Origin: Omphiscola glabra
Lineage: Eukaryota; Mollusca; Gastropoda; Lymnaeidae
Direction: 5' to 3'
Assembly (NCBI GenBank): GCA_964017045.1
Contig: OZ024794.1
Coordinates: 26,923,427-26,987,426 of the forward strand
Length of the DNA: 64,000 nt
How positions within the stretch are numbered: the stretch's first letter is position 1; each line of letters starts with the position of its first letter. The position numbers and the translations under genes were made by a program. Positions 21,491-33,289 of this stretch are shown in pieces. The notes under the pieces were generated by a model, which worked only from the letters and a program-made list of their open reading frames with translations, made no database searches and had not been told where the DNA came from.

Positions 21491-22617
21491 TATTGTTTTT
21501 TTTTCAGAAATATAAAACAGGAACAACAGCATACAATCAAACGAACAAACTGTATGACAAACAAAAGAGTAACAAGCTCTGCGCCAGCCTCTCAACCAAG
21601 AGGTGACAATTTTGAAAACCCCAGGAGGTCAGCACACGATGAAATCCGGGGAGGGGGAGAAGAGAGAAAAGATGGACGGGGGGGGGGTGTCTAACAATGC
21701 ACAGAGTAAGGGACCTATTCTTGGGGGAGGAGATAAATCCAATGTTAAAATAAAAAAATTAAAAATTCCACAATCACAGAATTTGTAAAACAGGCCCTTG
21801 CTTTGAATGGGAATAAAAATGGTGTGTCTACGCAGGAAGTAGCTGTAGTCTTACCAGCGAAGCGACAGATTTCCGTTCTAAATACATACGAAAATAAACA
21901 AAAACCAAATTTAAAATTTAAAAAAACCAACAGCTGACGCGTATTTCTGAGTTGAACACTAGTCTGATACCTTTAAGAGTCGTGACCTACATTTCCATCC
22001 AGGGCTTTTAGTGGATTCGATCCTTTTACTTCCAACAGAATAATTAGGTTTTGGGCTTTGGAGGGTAATTAATTCCGAGCCAGCGTTGTAAGCAAGATGT
22101 CGGGGGGGGGGGGGAGCCGTAGCTCTAGAATAAGTCGGTTTCAAAATCGTGTTGTCCAATTTCTCAGAAAGCCATAACGGTTTGTGATAAGTTTCACAAG
22201 GATTAACATCTTACTATATCGAGTTAAAAGGGTCCGTCATTTTGAGTATCGTCTGCGCAGTCTATATATGTTATGATACGTGGGGAGGAAGAGGGGGCAT
22301 TTCAGATGTTCAGGTGGGCAGTGCCAGTAGCATAGGAAGAGTTGGCGGAAAGGGTGTTTCACCTTGGGGGGGGGGGGGGGTGGGGGATTTTTTTTCCATG
22401 GTATGGACGTCATTTTCGACCAACGGCAGAGGTTTTTATCATGGAATAGGAGAAACAAATCTTGGCCCCAGCGAGGGCGGCACCTAATAGAAAGGTTTTG
22501 GAAAGAAATACTGGTTAGGGTTTGCTGAAAAAAATATATCAGATTAAGTAAAGAAAGAACATACAAGACACGTGACCGTACAGGAAGAGTAAGAAAGTAA
22601 TGTTAAACGACATAATC
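21491..22617. other. No gene seen; several poly(G) runs
   Basis: G runs near 21677, 22100 and 22368. No coding region is recognised. Confidence 0.4.
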
Positions 22618-23013
22618 ATTTATGTTATTGCAATGAAGACATTTACGACATATATCTTTACAATGAAGACATTTAAGAAATACGTCTTTAAAATAAGGAC
22701 ATTTACAACTTTAGTTATTGCAATGAAGACATTTACGACATATATCTTTACAATGAAGACATTTAAGAAATACGTTTTTACAATAAGGACATTTACAACT
22801 TTAGTCATTGCAATGAAGACATTTACATTATATGTCATTACAATGAAGACGTTTAAGACATAAGTTATTACAATGAAGACATGTACGTCTTTTGTTATTA
22901 CAACGAAGACATTTACGACACATGTTATTACAATGGAGACATTAAAGACATGTTATTACAAGGAAGACATTTACGACACATCTTATTACAATGAAAACAT
23001 TAGGCATATTATT
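22618..23013 (+). repeat. 30-bp minisatellite, left block, about 13 copies
   Basis: Unit ACAATGAAGACATTTACGAC plus ATATGTTATT. In the left part a three-unit (90-bp) higher-order repeat is visible. The matching block resumes at 23807. Confidence 0.95.
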
Positions 23014-23806
23014 ACGATGATGATAGAGTACTTTTATAGCCCTAGTGTCCGTGCTATTTTAACATGATCACGGCGATCTAATGTCCTAAAATCTAAAGGA
23101 TAAAAAAATCCTTTAGATGGTTCTTAAATGACTTTTTACCATTTTTAATTTCCCTCAACTACTGAGGCAAACTGTTCCACAATTTAGGCGCAAAGGCTTC
23201 AAAAGAGCGCACTTCTTATGACTTCTTTCTGTGTCCATCCACACTGGGAACTCTCAGTAAGGATTATGTTGAAGAGCGCAGGTTCTGTATGGATGCATGT
23301 TTAGAAATCAGTCTTTGAAGATATAAATGTGCAGAGCCTTCTATACAGCTGTACGCGAGGCACAGAATTTTGTGGTCAATGCGCCCACTCACAGGAAGCC
23401 CGAGGACCTTCTGGAGTCTCTGAATTTGGTTTTCAGGTAACTCCCAAAAAACAACTGTTACAGTAATCTAATCTTGATTGGATTAGAGTGACTGCTACAA
23501 ACAAATGTTTTATAGTAATCTAATCTTGATTGGATTAGAGCAGCGGTTCTCAACCTGTGGGTCGCGACCCTTTCTCAGGGGTCGCCTAAGACCATCGGAA
23601 AGCACTATAATCTACAGTTATTAAGTAGCAACGAAAATAATTTTGAGCTTGGGGGTCGCCACAACACGAGGAACTGTATTAAAGGGTCGCGGCATTAGGA
23701 AGGTTGAGAACCACTGTATTAGAGTGAATGCTACGGCATTGGCTGTTCTCTTATTAAGTTGAGGGCGCAGCTGACCCGAAGCGTGAAGATGACAGAAAGA
23801 GGCAAT
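23014..23806. mobile_element. Insertion of about 0.8 kb in the 30-bp array; unclassified element plus SPIN
   Basis: Non-array sequence divides an otherwise single minisatellite. It includes CAAACTGTTCCACAATTTAG and a 25-bp direct repeat around AATCTAATCTTGATTGGATT, once at 23466 and again at 23518. It is not coding. It resembles non-coding 3' regions of dispersed repeats seen in animals, but I cannot name the family. Confidence 0.5.
23541..23716 (+). mobile_element. SPIN-like hAT MITE, copy 3
   Basis: 176 bp from CAGCGGTTCTCAACCTGTGG to AAGGTTGAGAACCACTG. The flanking 8-mers GATTAGAG and TATTAGAG match at seven of eight. The internal GTCGCCTAAGACCATCGGAA and TATTAAGTAGCAACGAAAAT are standard for the family. 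It lies inside the sequence that splits the 30-bp array. Confidence 0.95.
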
Positions 23807-23937
23807 TTTTACAATGAAGACATTTATAAAATGTGTTACTACAATGAAGTCATTTACGTCATATTTTATTCCATTGAAGACAATTATGACATATTTTAGG
23901 CCATTTATGTCATGTTTGACATATTTTATTACACTGA
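23807..23937 (+). repeat. 30-bp minisatellite, right block
   Basis: TTTACAATGAAGACATTTAT and further diverged units continue the array that stops at 23013. Confidence 0.85.
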
Positions 23938-24092
23938 CTTTTGGGGCCATTAAAATTCCGACGGTTGTTTTGATTTGGTAACCACTGGGGAAGCACGCTG
24001 GGATATTCGCACAGACTGAGGGAAAAATATTTTTTTTTTATCTTTCGGTTCTTACTTTAAGAGAAAGAATTCGACCTGATCGAGCTGATCAC

Positions 24093-24192
24093 AGGTATCT
24101 GTGATGAAGTGGGTGGGATGTGAAGGTAGGTGTCTCGGATGAAGTGGGTGGGATGTGATCTTAGGTATTTGTGATGAAGTGGGTGGAATGTA
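24093..24192 (+). repeat. 35-bp tandem repeat, 3 copies
   Basis: GATGAAGTGGGTGGGATGTG recurs at 24103, 24138 and 24173. Confidence 0.9.
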
Positions 24193-25907
24193 TCATCCAA
24201 CGTTTTTAAAAAATAGTTTTACAACAGCCTTTTTCTTCAAATAGCTCTTCAAGTGATGGGTGTTAAGTTTGTGTGATATTGCTAGCTGTCTTGATTAGAC
24301 TATCTTTTGGGCATGGGTGAGTCATGTAAGACAATGAACGCCCACACCAACAGGTAATACTGAAGCATATTAGGCTTGCAATTGTTGCACTGTACAATAA
24401 GTCAATAACGTGTTTGTGTACGCCGAAATTGTACACTTTTTTTTTAAAGACAGACAACCAGCATCAAAGAGGGCAAGAGATCATTTTTGATCACCAAGAT
24501 CGTTAAAATGTTTGCAGAAGGTCAGAAAATGCAATGCCGCCGGGACTCTGATATGGAGTAAGACAGCCCCCACACCCCACCCCCACGGATAAATGAAGCA
24601 TTAACAAACTTAGCTGGGTGATGTCAAGCGTGTCTGTCGTAGTTCAGAAAATAGCTCTTGTTCAGCTTTTTTTCAAAGATGCACTTTCTGCTTTGTACTT
24701 TTATCAACGGACGCCCGCACACACTACGCTCGCGGTTTCACTGGAAATGATATTTATTTCTTTACACTAGGATGGTGATTTAAACCGGGGGAGGGGGGGG
24801 GGGTGCGGTAAGACCCAGAAAATCAGATGTATTTGCATTTTTATTCACATTTTGCACTGTCGGGTATGGTTGCTGGTTGGGTGCGGGGAAATATGTTTTT
24901 GAAATCAAGATGGGGTTCCAGGAAATGTTTTGAAGAGGGGGGGGGGGGGAGGCGCTGCAAATACGTTAAGACCATCTGCACTAGTAGGATTTGAATTTTT
25001 GTTTAAAGCGTCAATAGATCAGCGGAAACTTGAAATATTTAAAGAAATTACCACGTACAATATTTTTAGTGCGTTTTATTTCATGATTACTTTAATAGAT
25101 TTTGAACGACAAAATCTTTTTTTTTCAATTATGGATCGTCCAATAGGTAGGTAAACAAAAATAAGGGGGGGGGGATTGGAAATGTTGACAAGGGGAGGGG
25201 GGGTAGATTAGTTGTCAATAATCATGTTTTCTCTATTAAAATTTTAATCTTAAAAATGGACTGGTTATTACAGTTTTTAAACAAATTTAATGAATGTAAA
25301 TTAAAATAGTCCTATAATTTTTAGGCTTTTAACAAGATTTATTTAATGTGTGTCTGTCTGTGCACTGCTGATGGCTGGTCAGAATGTTAGCCCACTTTAG
25401 TGCTAGAGAAGTAAAAAGTTGGCGTCTCTTCACCTGTAGATTCTATTTGTCGCAAATGACTAGGGCGGTATGTTTGCGATCATTTTTCAGGTATGGAACA
25501 AGGACAAGGTTCAATTGTCATGTGCAGTCAAGATAAATGATAGTGATAGAATAGGAATGCGATATTTTGAGAATTAGGAGAAAGTAGCATCTATTTTGCA
25601 TCACAATTCATGTTGAACAGCACCGACAATGCATAAGAAATTACCACCTCTTCCTCAACAAAAAAAAGGATTTGACCAATGCTAGTAGCTGCCAGGAGAC
25701 GGGTAGAACTTATGGCAATTATTGCTCACACTGACAATGCGTCTATTTTTATTGCTGAAGGATTAGATTAGGATGATGTTGACCTGTCTGTAAGACCATT
25801 GAAGTTAACTCTTTTTTTTGTGTACATTGACCTCCCAGTATTGTCTCATAATACCCGGACGCAATGAAAAAAAAAACCCGTTAAGCCCTAGCAATAATAT
25901 AATTCAA
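24193..25907. other. No gene seen; poly(G) runs
   Basis: G runs near 24790, 24941, 25166 and 25197. No recognisable gene or element. Confidence 0.4.
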
Positions 25908-26365
25908 AGGCGTGAAAAACTTGCGGCTGCGAGCCTTGGGCTGGAGGGAGCAATAACTCGGCTGGAGGGAGCACTACCTCGGCTGGAGGGAGCACTAACT
26001 TGGCTGGACGGAGCACTAACTCGGCTGGAGGGAGCACTAACTCGGCTGGAAGGAGCACTAACTCGGCTGGACGGAGCACTAACTCGGCTGGAGGGAGCAC
26101 TAACTCGGCTGGAAGGAGCACTAACTCGGCTGGTGGGAGCACTAACTCGGCTTGAGGGAGTACTACCTCGGCTGGAGGGAGCACTAACTCGGCTGGCGGG
26201 AGCACTAACTCGGCTGGAGGGAGTACTAACTCGGCTGGAGGGAGCACTATCTCGGAGGAGGGAGCACTAACTCGGCTGGAGGCAGCACTAACTCTGCTGA
26301 TGGGAGCCCTAACTCGGATTCTTATAAAGTGGATTACCTGTATGCATGTTTTGTCCAAATTTTTT
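25908..26365 (+). mobile_element. Dispersed family A copy expanded by a 21-bp array
   Basis: The left edge AATTCAAAGGCGTGAAAAAC and GGCTGCGAGCCTTGG, and the right edge GGATTCTTATAAAGTG and TGTATGCATGTTTTGTCC, match family A copies at 10517-10620 and 28080-28212. In those copies only one GGGAGGGCACTAA-like segment lies between the edges; here about 18 copies of it do. Confidence 0.8.
25938..26316 (+). repeat. 21-bp minisatellite, about 18 copies
   Basis: Unit GGCTGGAGGGAGCACTAACT plus C, with GGACGG, GGAAGG and GGTGGG variants. It is contained entirely within a family A element. Open frames on both strands are caused by the 21-bp period. Confidence 0.95.
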
Positions 26366-27060
26366 TTAATAGCCTCAGTATTTGTCGAATCCATATTTCT
26401 CAATTCTGACATTTGCTCTCTCACAATTTATCCCCAACATGACAACGGCGGAAAACAACAACGCACCTATTGTTTTTTTTTTTCTTCTCAAGTTTCGCCA
26501 AAAGTCGCCAAACCAGCTAGAAGCACAACCTCCCCACAAAGTGATACCTTGATCAAAAGCCATTAACCCACATCTTGCAATGGTATCACACCGGCCATCG
26601 GTAAACAAATCCCACTTTCGCTGGCCTTTCTCCTTCAAAGATTCTCACAATTATCTCAACATTGATCGTCCCCCTGGCCAATGTCTCAGAGAACAGAACA
26701 GTTTTACATTTCGTCAGCAAGGGTGGGGGGGTAGGAAGTGGTTGGGGAGGGAGGGGGAACGGGAAATAGCTCCGCTGTAAAAAAAATTGAATTGGCCTTT
26801 GAGTGTGTACTCTCCTCGTATTACCTCCACTGTTTGGACGATGCCCAGATGATATGACGACGACGCGTCTGCGCACAGCAGAAATGTGGAATGACGGCAG
26901 AAATATTTTTTTTTTGTTCGTTGTAGAATTCCAGGGCCCAGGATAAAACATTCTCAAATATGAAAGGGTCTCAATTATTTTCTACATTTTAAAAAAAAAT
27001 CTCGTCCTTTGATAACTAACGATGATGTTGCAGCACCTGACAAGAAAAACAGGCAAAGCC
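26366..27060. other. No gene seen
   Basis: Several overlapping frames of 66-123 codons on both strands, none recognisable. Nothing is supported. Confidence 0.4.
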
Positions 27061-27888
27061 GTGTTGGGGACCCCATTACATTGTGACACTGTGCAATGGT
27101 GACCCTAACATTGTGATCCCATTAGATTTTGACCCCATGATATGGTGACCCATAACATTGTGATCCCATAAGATTGTGACCCCATGATATTGTTATAAGG
27201 GATGACGTATTTTAAGACGCTTTGCCCGCCTTCCACGTGCATGACCTCTTTCAAGTCGGTCCTGTGTTGGGGCGGCTAGAAAAAGATATCCCTTTGTTGA
27301 TACTTTTGTTTACTATCGTCCGTTTCTGTGGAACAGGATCGAACGATCTAGAGAATGCGAGAAGCAGTAAGACTGCGTATTCCTTTTTCCAGAATGATCA
27401 TCTGAAACTGAGTATAAAAGGGATAAGAATAAATGACGGGAGAGATTTTCCTTTCCTTGATTACGAGGCATGCTGTGTGTCATTATACTTTGTTGTGTGC
27501 AGAGATTTTCATTTCCTAGTACAATTTTGTGCTCATTGTATTTTTATATACAGTACCGGTACCAGCAAATCTGTAAGTTTATAATTTTAATCATATTTTC
27601 TCTTGCTGTTATTATTTAATTGAAGTTCACAAATTAAAAAGTTATTAATTGTAATTAGCTCTGGACTTAATTGTCGTTTTATTTGTTATTATTTTTAACC
27701 TTTGGTATCGTCCTTTATTATGGACTGTTTTTAGAACGAGCCCTAGACAAAACAACAGAGATTAAATTCTCAATCTATAACGGTCCGTAATAATATGGTG
27801 ACCCATAACATTGTGATCCCATAAGATTGTGACCCCATGATATGGTGACCCATACCATTGTGATCCCATAAGATTGTGACCCCACGGG
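27061..27888 (+). repeat. 47-bp minisatellite split by a solo LTR
   Basis: Units built from GTGATCCCATAAGATTGTGA and CCCCATGATATGGTGACCC occupy 27061-27190 and 27793-27888. The LTR at 27191-27792 interrupts one unit. Confidence 0.9.
27191..27792 (+). mobile_element. Solo LTR (retrotransposon), copy 1
   Basis: 602 bp starting TGTTATAAGGGATGAC and ending GGTCCGTAATA, with ATAT on both sides. It has a TATAAAA box at 27413-27419 and AT-rich 3' sequence. It is highly similar along its length to 53249-53859. No primer-binding site or internal gene follows, so it is a solo LTR, the usual product of recombination between two LTRs. The Gypsy, BEL or Copia class cannot be told from the LTR alone. Confidence 0.75.
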
Positions 27889-28029
27889 CTTACCACACGA
27901 GAAAGAGGTAGGGACATTACAAAAAATGGAAATGCTATGACTCATACAGTTTAGAATAATTCAGTGATTATTTGTTAAAACAAATTATAACCATAATCAA
28001 TCATGATTAAACAACCTATTAAATCAAAG

Positions 28030-28590
28030 ATCTCTTTTGCATAAATCCTTTCTAAAATGTAATATCAAACAATGGCGGTCGGAGCTGAAAATTTGACAAA
28101 ACATGCATACAAGTAACGCACTTAATAAAAAAAACAACAACACAATTAGTGCTCTCCCCCCCCCCCCCCAATCTTAAGACTCGCAAACGCACATTTTTTC
28201 ACGCCCCTGAACTATTTTAATGATCCACCCGCGTTTACAACGCCAATTTATTTCATCAACAATGTATAAAAAAGAAAAAAATATTACATAACAAACGCAC
28301 TTGCAATATTTTTTTTATAAAAGAATCTAATTTAGCGCAGTTATCGGGAATTTTATTTTATCGTCCCCTTAAAAAACAGGAAAAACATTTTTTGGGGGTG
28401 GGGCTTGGGGGGGGGGGGGATTGTTGAAAATTTAATAATATAATGTGTTGTCATCAGCACCGAGTCCATGTGTCATGCTTCAGCTCGATAGGTTGACGGG
28501 ACGTGGGTCAATTATCCATTCGAAGATTTTTGCCAGCCACCCACGAACAAAGCAAAAGTTAATATAAAGGATTAAAAATTACTAGCGTTG
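28030..28590 (-). mobile_element. Dispersed family A, longest uninterrupted copy
   Basis: About 560 bp in reverse orientation to 9955-10690. Shared blocks run over the entire length, including a C or G homopolymer (28150-28170 and 28410-28421) near the same two positions as in copy 1. It has no SPIN at the place where copy 1 has one. No coding frame. Confidence 0.75.
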
Positions 28591-30719
28591 TCCTTTCAAC
28601 AATTTTTTAAAATATCCGTTCGACCCCCCCCCCCCCCCCCCCCACACGCTATCCTTCAATTACTAGATTGGACTCATTTATAATCATGAAAATTATCAGC
28701 GAACATATTTGAGCTGCACTATTCATACGATGATTTCATTCATTCTTATTAGGACTCGGTAACGTTGGTGTCCCTCTCCGACGCTCCAATAACACTTATT
28801 TGCTGTAGATATTAGTAGTCGGAATGTGAAGGGTTTACAAAATGTTTCTGTACCACGAACAAAAAGTCATGCTTTGGGCCCCAGACACTCAAAGACACAA
28901 AACTATGTGGCCACTATGAAAAAGAACCTTGTTGAGACCCGGTCTGAAAACGTCTTCCGTGTGAGTAAAAAAAATGCAACGCGACTGTCAAGATAAAACC
29001 ACTCCGTTTGAAAACTGTAAAAAAAGCATTTTGACTTTGTTTGCTACTTGATAGTTGTGACACAACTGGGACATGTCAACAGTTCTGAGGTCATCCCATG
29101 AACTGTCGTAATTTTTTAGAACGCAGCCAGAATCGTCTGTTGACACGTGACACGTACGGTGTAGGGAACATATGCATTCATCAAGATGCAGCATGACATA
29201 AACGATGACCGAACTCTGAATCCAGGCTCACAAAACGTCAGACTTGGCGAAACAATTACACCCCCCCCCCTTTTCCAACCCCGTTATTAGAAAATTAACG
29301 GAAATGACAATCATTGAGATCAATGTTCACTGTGGTCATGTGACGGTGGTGGTTGTCCGCCCTTGTGCTAACCTTCACGATTTGACTCTTTGGTTGCTGA
29401 TTCCAGCCCCCCCCCCCCCACATCATTCTCAGATCCCCAACCCTGAAAAAAACCCAATGATCGATTCCAACTGACACAGAGCATCACATTTCAATAGGGA
29501 CCTTGCTCAAGATAACGTAATTATTGAGTCATGTCAGATCGGGCCATTTCTCAATCGCTTTGGAAAACGGGAGTTCCTATAGAGTTTCTGGGAAGGAAAT
29601 AGACGTTGACGCTGGTGTTATTGAGAAGAACAAATAGATCCGAATAGTGCCGAATAGTTCCGAATGATTACATATGCTTGCAACTGACAGTTTCCTCTTT
29701 TTTTTGTGTGTGTCGGCTCTCTCCATACAATACGACTGGCTACATTCTTTCTCAAGATCAGGACACGGCAGTATTAAACGCGATCCTGGTGGTAACAAGT
29801 TTAAGATAAGATATTTTTATTGATTAAAATTTTTTTTCATTCACCGAACACATTTTGTTCTGTATTAGTCTATGGCAAAGACTTTCGTCCCATAATTGTG
29901 TGATGAGAAAAACCGTTGAGTTCCTGGGTGTGATTTGTAATTTTGAGTCTTGGCTTTTTGTTGGAACGGAGTTCTAATTGTTTTCTTCTTCTCCAAGATC
30001 ATGGACACTCCATACGTCTCTAGTTGATTTGTCCTTCGATGGTTGTCATATGCCATTATATAAAGTGAGTTTCAAATATATAAGAGTCATAAACGAGCAC
30101 CAAATAGGGGGCTAGTTTACGAGTTCTCTGTAGTTAGCTAGTCTCCTCTAATAAAATAAAGGAAATTTAACCATTTTTATTTCAGTGTTCCTTCCGCTGC
30201 ATTACACTTGGTTAAGAAAGTCAAACTTAAAGGCCATCACATCAGATCTGCCAACGAAGTGGGAACAACTGGGCGGTTTCCCTACGTGTGCGAGAACAAG
30301 TGAGCTGGGAGAAGTGAGTTTCGTGCGGGGCAGGGAGGCATTATGTTTATTTTAAAATGAAAACAAATATAGACCTAATAAATAAAATATAAGGATAGCG
30401 CCTACGATAATAAATATAACACGACATGGATTTTTAAAAAAATTTAAAATAAATAAAAAAAAAATTGAATTGTGTAGAAATCATCGCCATGATATTAAAC
30501 AAATACCCTTGCTAAAGCAGACGCGTCTAGAAATGGTACATTTCAAGTAAACGTACGTATGTACACCCGGTGTAGCGTTGGGAACTAATTTCATCGATCC
30601 CAGGTTAAAATAAGTTCAATTTTTTTCTTTCTTTCTGTTTTTTTTAAATATTGTAACACGGCATCAGATGGAGTGTGAGTCCTAGGTCGAATGTTCTCGA
30701 ACAGGTAATTTAAATTATA
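28591..30719. other. No gene seen; poly(C) tracts
   Basis: A run of 20 C lies at 28624-28643, with others near 29262 and 29407. Frames up to 76 codons are unrecognised. No mobile element is recognised. Confidence 0.4.
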
Positions 30720-30985
30720 ATCGAAGGCGGGTCTAGTTACAACAGAGGAGCGAAGTGGGTGCAGCCACTAAACCTATGGGGAAAACTGCTCAAAGCAGAC
30801 CTACGCCTAGATTGGATGGAAAAAGATCTACAGCTAGGTCAGAGAGGAAGGAATTTGTGAGGCAGGCCAGGCCAAAGCCCAACATGGGCTGTAGCGTCAC
30901 AAAGATGGATGTAAGGTATGAGTGGAAGGAAATGGTGAGTAAGGCCAAGAGCCCTACAAGGGCTGTGGCGCCACTGGGGTGAATG
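30720..30985 (+). pseudogene. RTE-like LINE 3' end with duplicated tail
   Basis: The frame read from 30755 gives GKTAQSRPTPRLDGKRSTA, a decayed match to the G-K-x-x-x-GRP-x-x-RW segment at the end of RTE-like LINE ORFs. It is followed by two successive copies of the closing segment: SERKEFVRQARPKPNMGCSV and then YEWKEMVSKAKSPTRAVAP. A single LINE end has one. Nucleotide phrases GGCTGTAGCGTCAC and GGCTGTGGCGCCAC mark each. The rest of the LINE is missing. Confidence 0.7.
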
Positions 30986-31553
30986 GGTCTAATAACATGT
31001 TTTGCTTAAGATTCCGTGTTACCTTGACCTATTTACAGAAACCTAATTTAATAAAGGGCCTCTGTTAATTTCATGACAAAGAAATCATTCTTTTACAAAT
31101 GTCTGTCTTTTAAAGCTATTCTAGGCCGTCTACGCGTTTTGTATTGGATTTCCTATAAATGGCCCCCCATTTGGTTTAACGTTTCAAGAAACAACAACAT
31201 GCGCACTATGAGATATACCCGAAGATTTGAGAACACAGTGTAGTCTTTGAAAGATACCAGCGTTATCAAATCTTATGGACATATCAAGGTTCTTAAACTG
31301 GATTCGGTGAATCCATGAACATCCACAAAAGTCCTTTTTTAGCCTATGTTGTCCTCCGAAATGCGCAATCTCTTCCTCCATCACATGCGCTTTCGAAAGT
31401 TAAGAAGATTTTTTTTAAAAAGATACTGTGAAATTAAAGATTTTTGTTAAAAAAATCACTTTGATGTCTCATCTCATGCTGTCTCAGAATAAGACATTTC
31501 ACCACCCCCACTCCATCCATTATATTCAAATGCATTGGGTACAACAGAAAATA
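30986..31553. other. No gene seen
   Basis: No recognisable gene or repeat up to the Tigger element. Confidence 0.4.
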
Positions 31554-31706
31554 CAGTGGAACCTCTCATAACGAGCACATCTCATAACGAGTAATTCGCA
31601 TAACGAGGAAAAAAATGTGAAGAAGTTGCTCCCTTAACGAGCTACATTTCGCATAACGAGTTACGCTGATAGGGGAAGTCCCCTTTTCCCGAAATTCACT
31701 TCTGCT

Positions 31707-32118
31707 TGGGAAAAACTTAGGCCAGAGAGTGTTGTTGAATGTGATTTTGAAACAGTACATGTGGAGTCTACAGTAACGAGATTGTGTCATTGGCCAATAT
31801 GCTGGGACTCTCGGTGGACAACAACGATATTGAAGAGCAAAGAGCACAGAGTTGACCACCGAAGAGCTTAAGGAGTTGCATCGTGTTTCACAGCAAGAAA
31901 TTATGGAGGATAGCTCATTAATGGAGGAGGAAGTAGCAGAGCAACAATCTTCTAACGCAATAAGAGAAATGCTGAAAGCATGGGAAACTGTTGCATCGTA
32001 CATTGAGTTGCATCACCCTAATAAGGAGGTGGCTATTCGTGCTACAAATTTATTCAATGATAATGCTGTGACACATTTTTGTCAAATTTTGAAGCGTCGG
32101 CAAAAAAAATTGTCTTAA
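31707..32118 (+). pseudogene. Tigger transposase C-terminal remnant, two frameshifts
   Basis: Three frames must be joined. WEKLRPESVVECDFETV is followed by EIVSLANMLGLSVDNNDIEE, then by LTTEELKELHRVSQQE and AIREMLKAWETVASYIE, and it ends LKRRQKKLS. This is the well-known tail of TIGD1-like pogo transposases. The DNA-binding and DDE catalytic domains are absent. Frameshifts near 31779 and 31851 confirm it is not functional. It lies inside the inverted ends of the host element. Confidence 0.85.
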
Positions 32119-32289
32119 AACAGTTTTCTAGTTAAAAAGGATTCATTATTTGTCATAAATTCATATTTTTATTTACATTTTTTGTTTCAAATCTTAATTG
32201 TATTCCAAGTTGTTACACTACTTAACAATTCATAAGTCATTTTAATGGAATAAATGTTTTTAAACAAAATTGAAAAATGAGTATCTTTT

Positions 32290-32550
32290 CATCATAGAAC
32301 GAATTATTGTATTTTACATTGATTTGTATGGGAAATATTGTTTCGTTTAACGAGTGTTTCGCTTAACGAGTAAGATTCTGGAACGCATTATCGTATTTTA
32401 CATTGATTTGTATGGGGAATATTGTTTCGTTTAACGAGTGTTTCGCTTAACGAGTAAGATTCTGGGACGCATTATCGTATTTTACATTGATTTGTATGGG
32501 GAAAATAATTTGTTTCGTTTAACGAGTGTTTCGCTTAACGAGTAAGATTC
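32290..32550 (+). repeat. 84-88 bp subterminal triplication in the Tigger element
   Basis: Block with GTTTAACGAGTGTTTCGC at 32345, 32429 and 32517, followed each time by TTAACGAGTAAGATTCTG. The repeats carry the TAACGAG motif of the element ends. Confidence 0.9.
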
Positions 32551-32586
32551 TGGAACGAATTATGCTCGTTATGAGAGGTTCCACTG

Positions 32587-33289
32587 TATATGCTCTTTTT
32601 AAAGCCATTTACTATCTTTTGGGGGAAGAGGTGCTAAATTTTATTTCTCTTAAAAAAAACATCAATTCCTTATTAACGAATCAAAGCTGTGAAAATATTT
32701 GGGAATAATGTAACAAACATAAAAATAAAATCCTATTCAATGACGACCTTCCTTTTTTTTTTAGGAAATCAGCAACTTGTAAATGGCCATTACTTATCAT
32801 GACCTTGTCGCACAAAATTAGAGATAATATACATTTTACGCGGCACCTCTAAAATTCTATACAGCGGCACGTTGACGTCACATTGCGTGGGTCGTCGAAG
32901 TCATAGGCGAGCTTATAGAAACTTCGCAGCCGTTAGATGATGTTTAAGACAGTATCGTTTCTCGTGTAACTTAAGATCTCCTACATAAATAGCATCTTTA
33001 GGATTATATTTTGTTTTATTAAAAAAAACAATGGAAGTTGTTGGGGACGGGGTGTACTAAAACAAGTTAAAACAAACTTTGTTTCGGAATCCTCCACATG
33101 TTGGACATTTATCACATTCATTTATTATTTATGTCGGGGCTCATTAACTCTGTAATTGAGATCAGTGCAGGAGTTGCACGCTCTTGCGGGGAAACTGGAG
33201 ACCGTAGAGGTTAATCAAGATGTTTCTTTTCCTTCCCTTAAAAACCTTATAAATAGGGGTGTGCGCACGGACACTTGGAATTGGCGGCT
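32587..33289. other. No gene seen
   Basis: GCGGCACCTC and GCGGCACG at 32840-32880 resemble internal motifs of a hAT family but have no ends. Nothing else. Confidence 0.4.

Larger units (their letters stand above)
31554..32586 (+). mobile_element. Tigger/pogo-type DNA transposon, internally deleted
   Basis: 1,033 bp with perfect 23-bp inverted ends starting CAGTGGAACCTCTCATAACG, flanked by TA on each side (31552-31553 and 32587-32588). TA duplication and this type of end, with repeated TAACGAG motifs, are typical of the pogo/Tigger branch of Tc1/mariner. A full element is about 2-3 kb, so most of the transposase gene is gone. The surviving part is at 31707-32118. Three copies of an 84-88 bp subterminal block lie at the right end. 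Confidence 0.9.

Noticed and set aside
25818..26424. Repeat proteins rich in LEGALTR or AELVLPP
   Set aside because: Translation of the 21-bp array inside family A, with no initiation context or domain.
27222..27584. 120-codon frame with possible secretion-like start
   Set aside because: Lies wholly within a solo LTR, and the second LTR copy does not keep it open.
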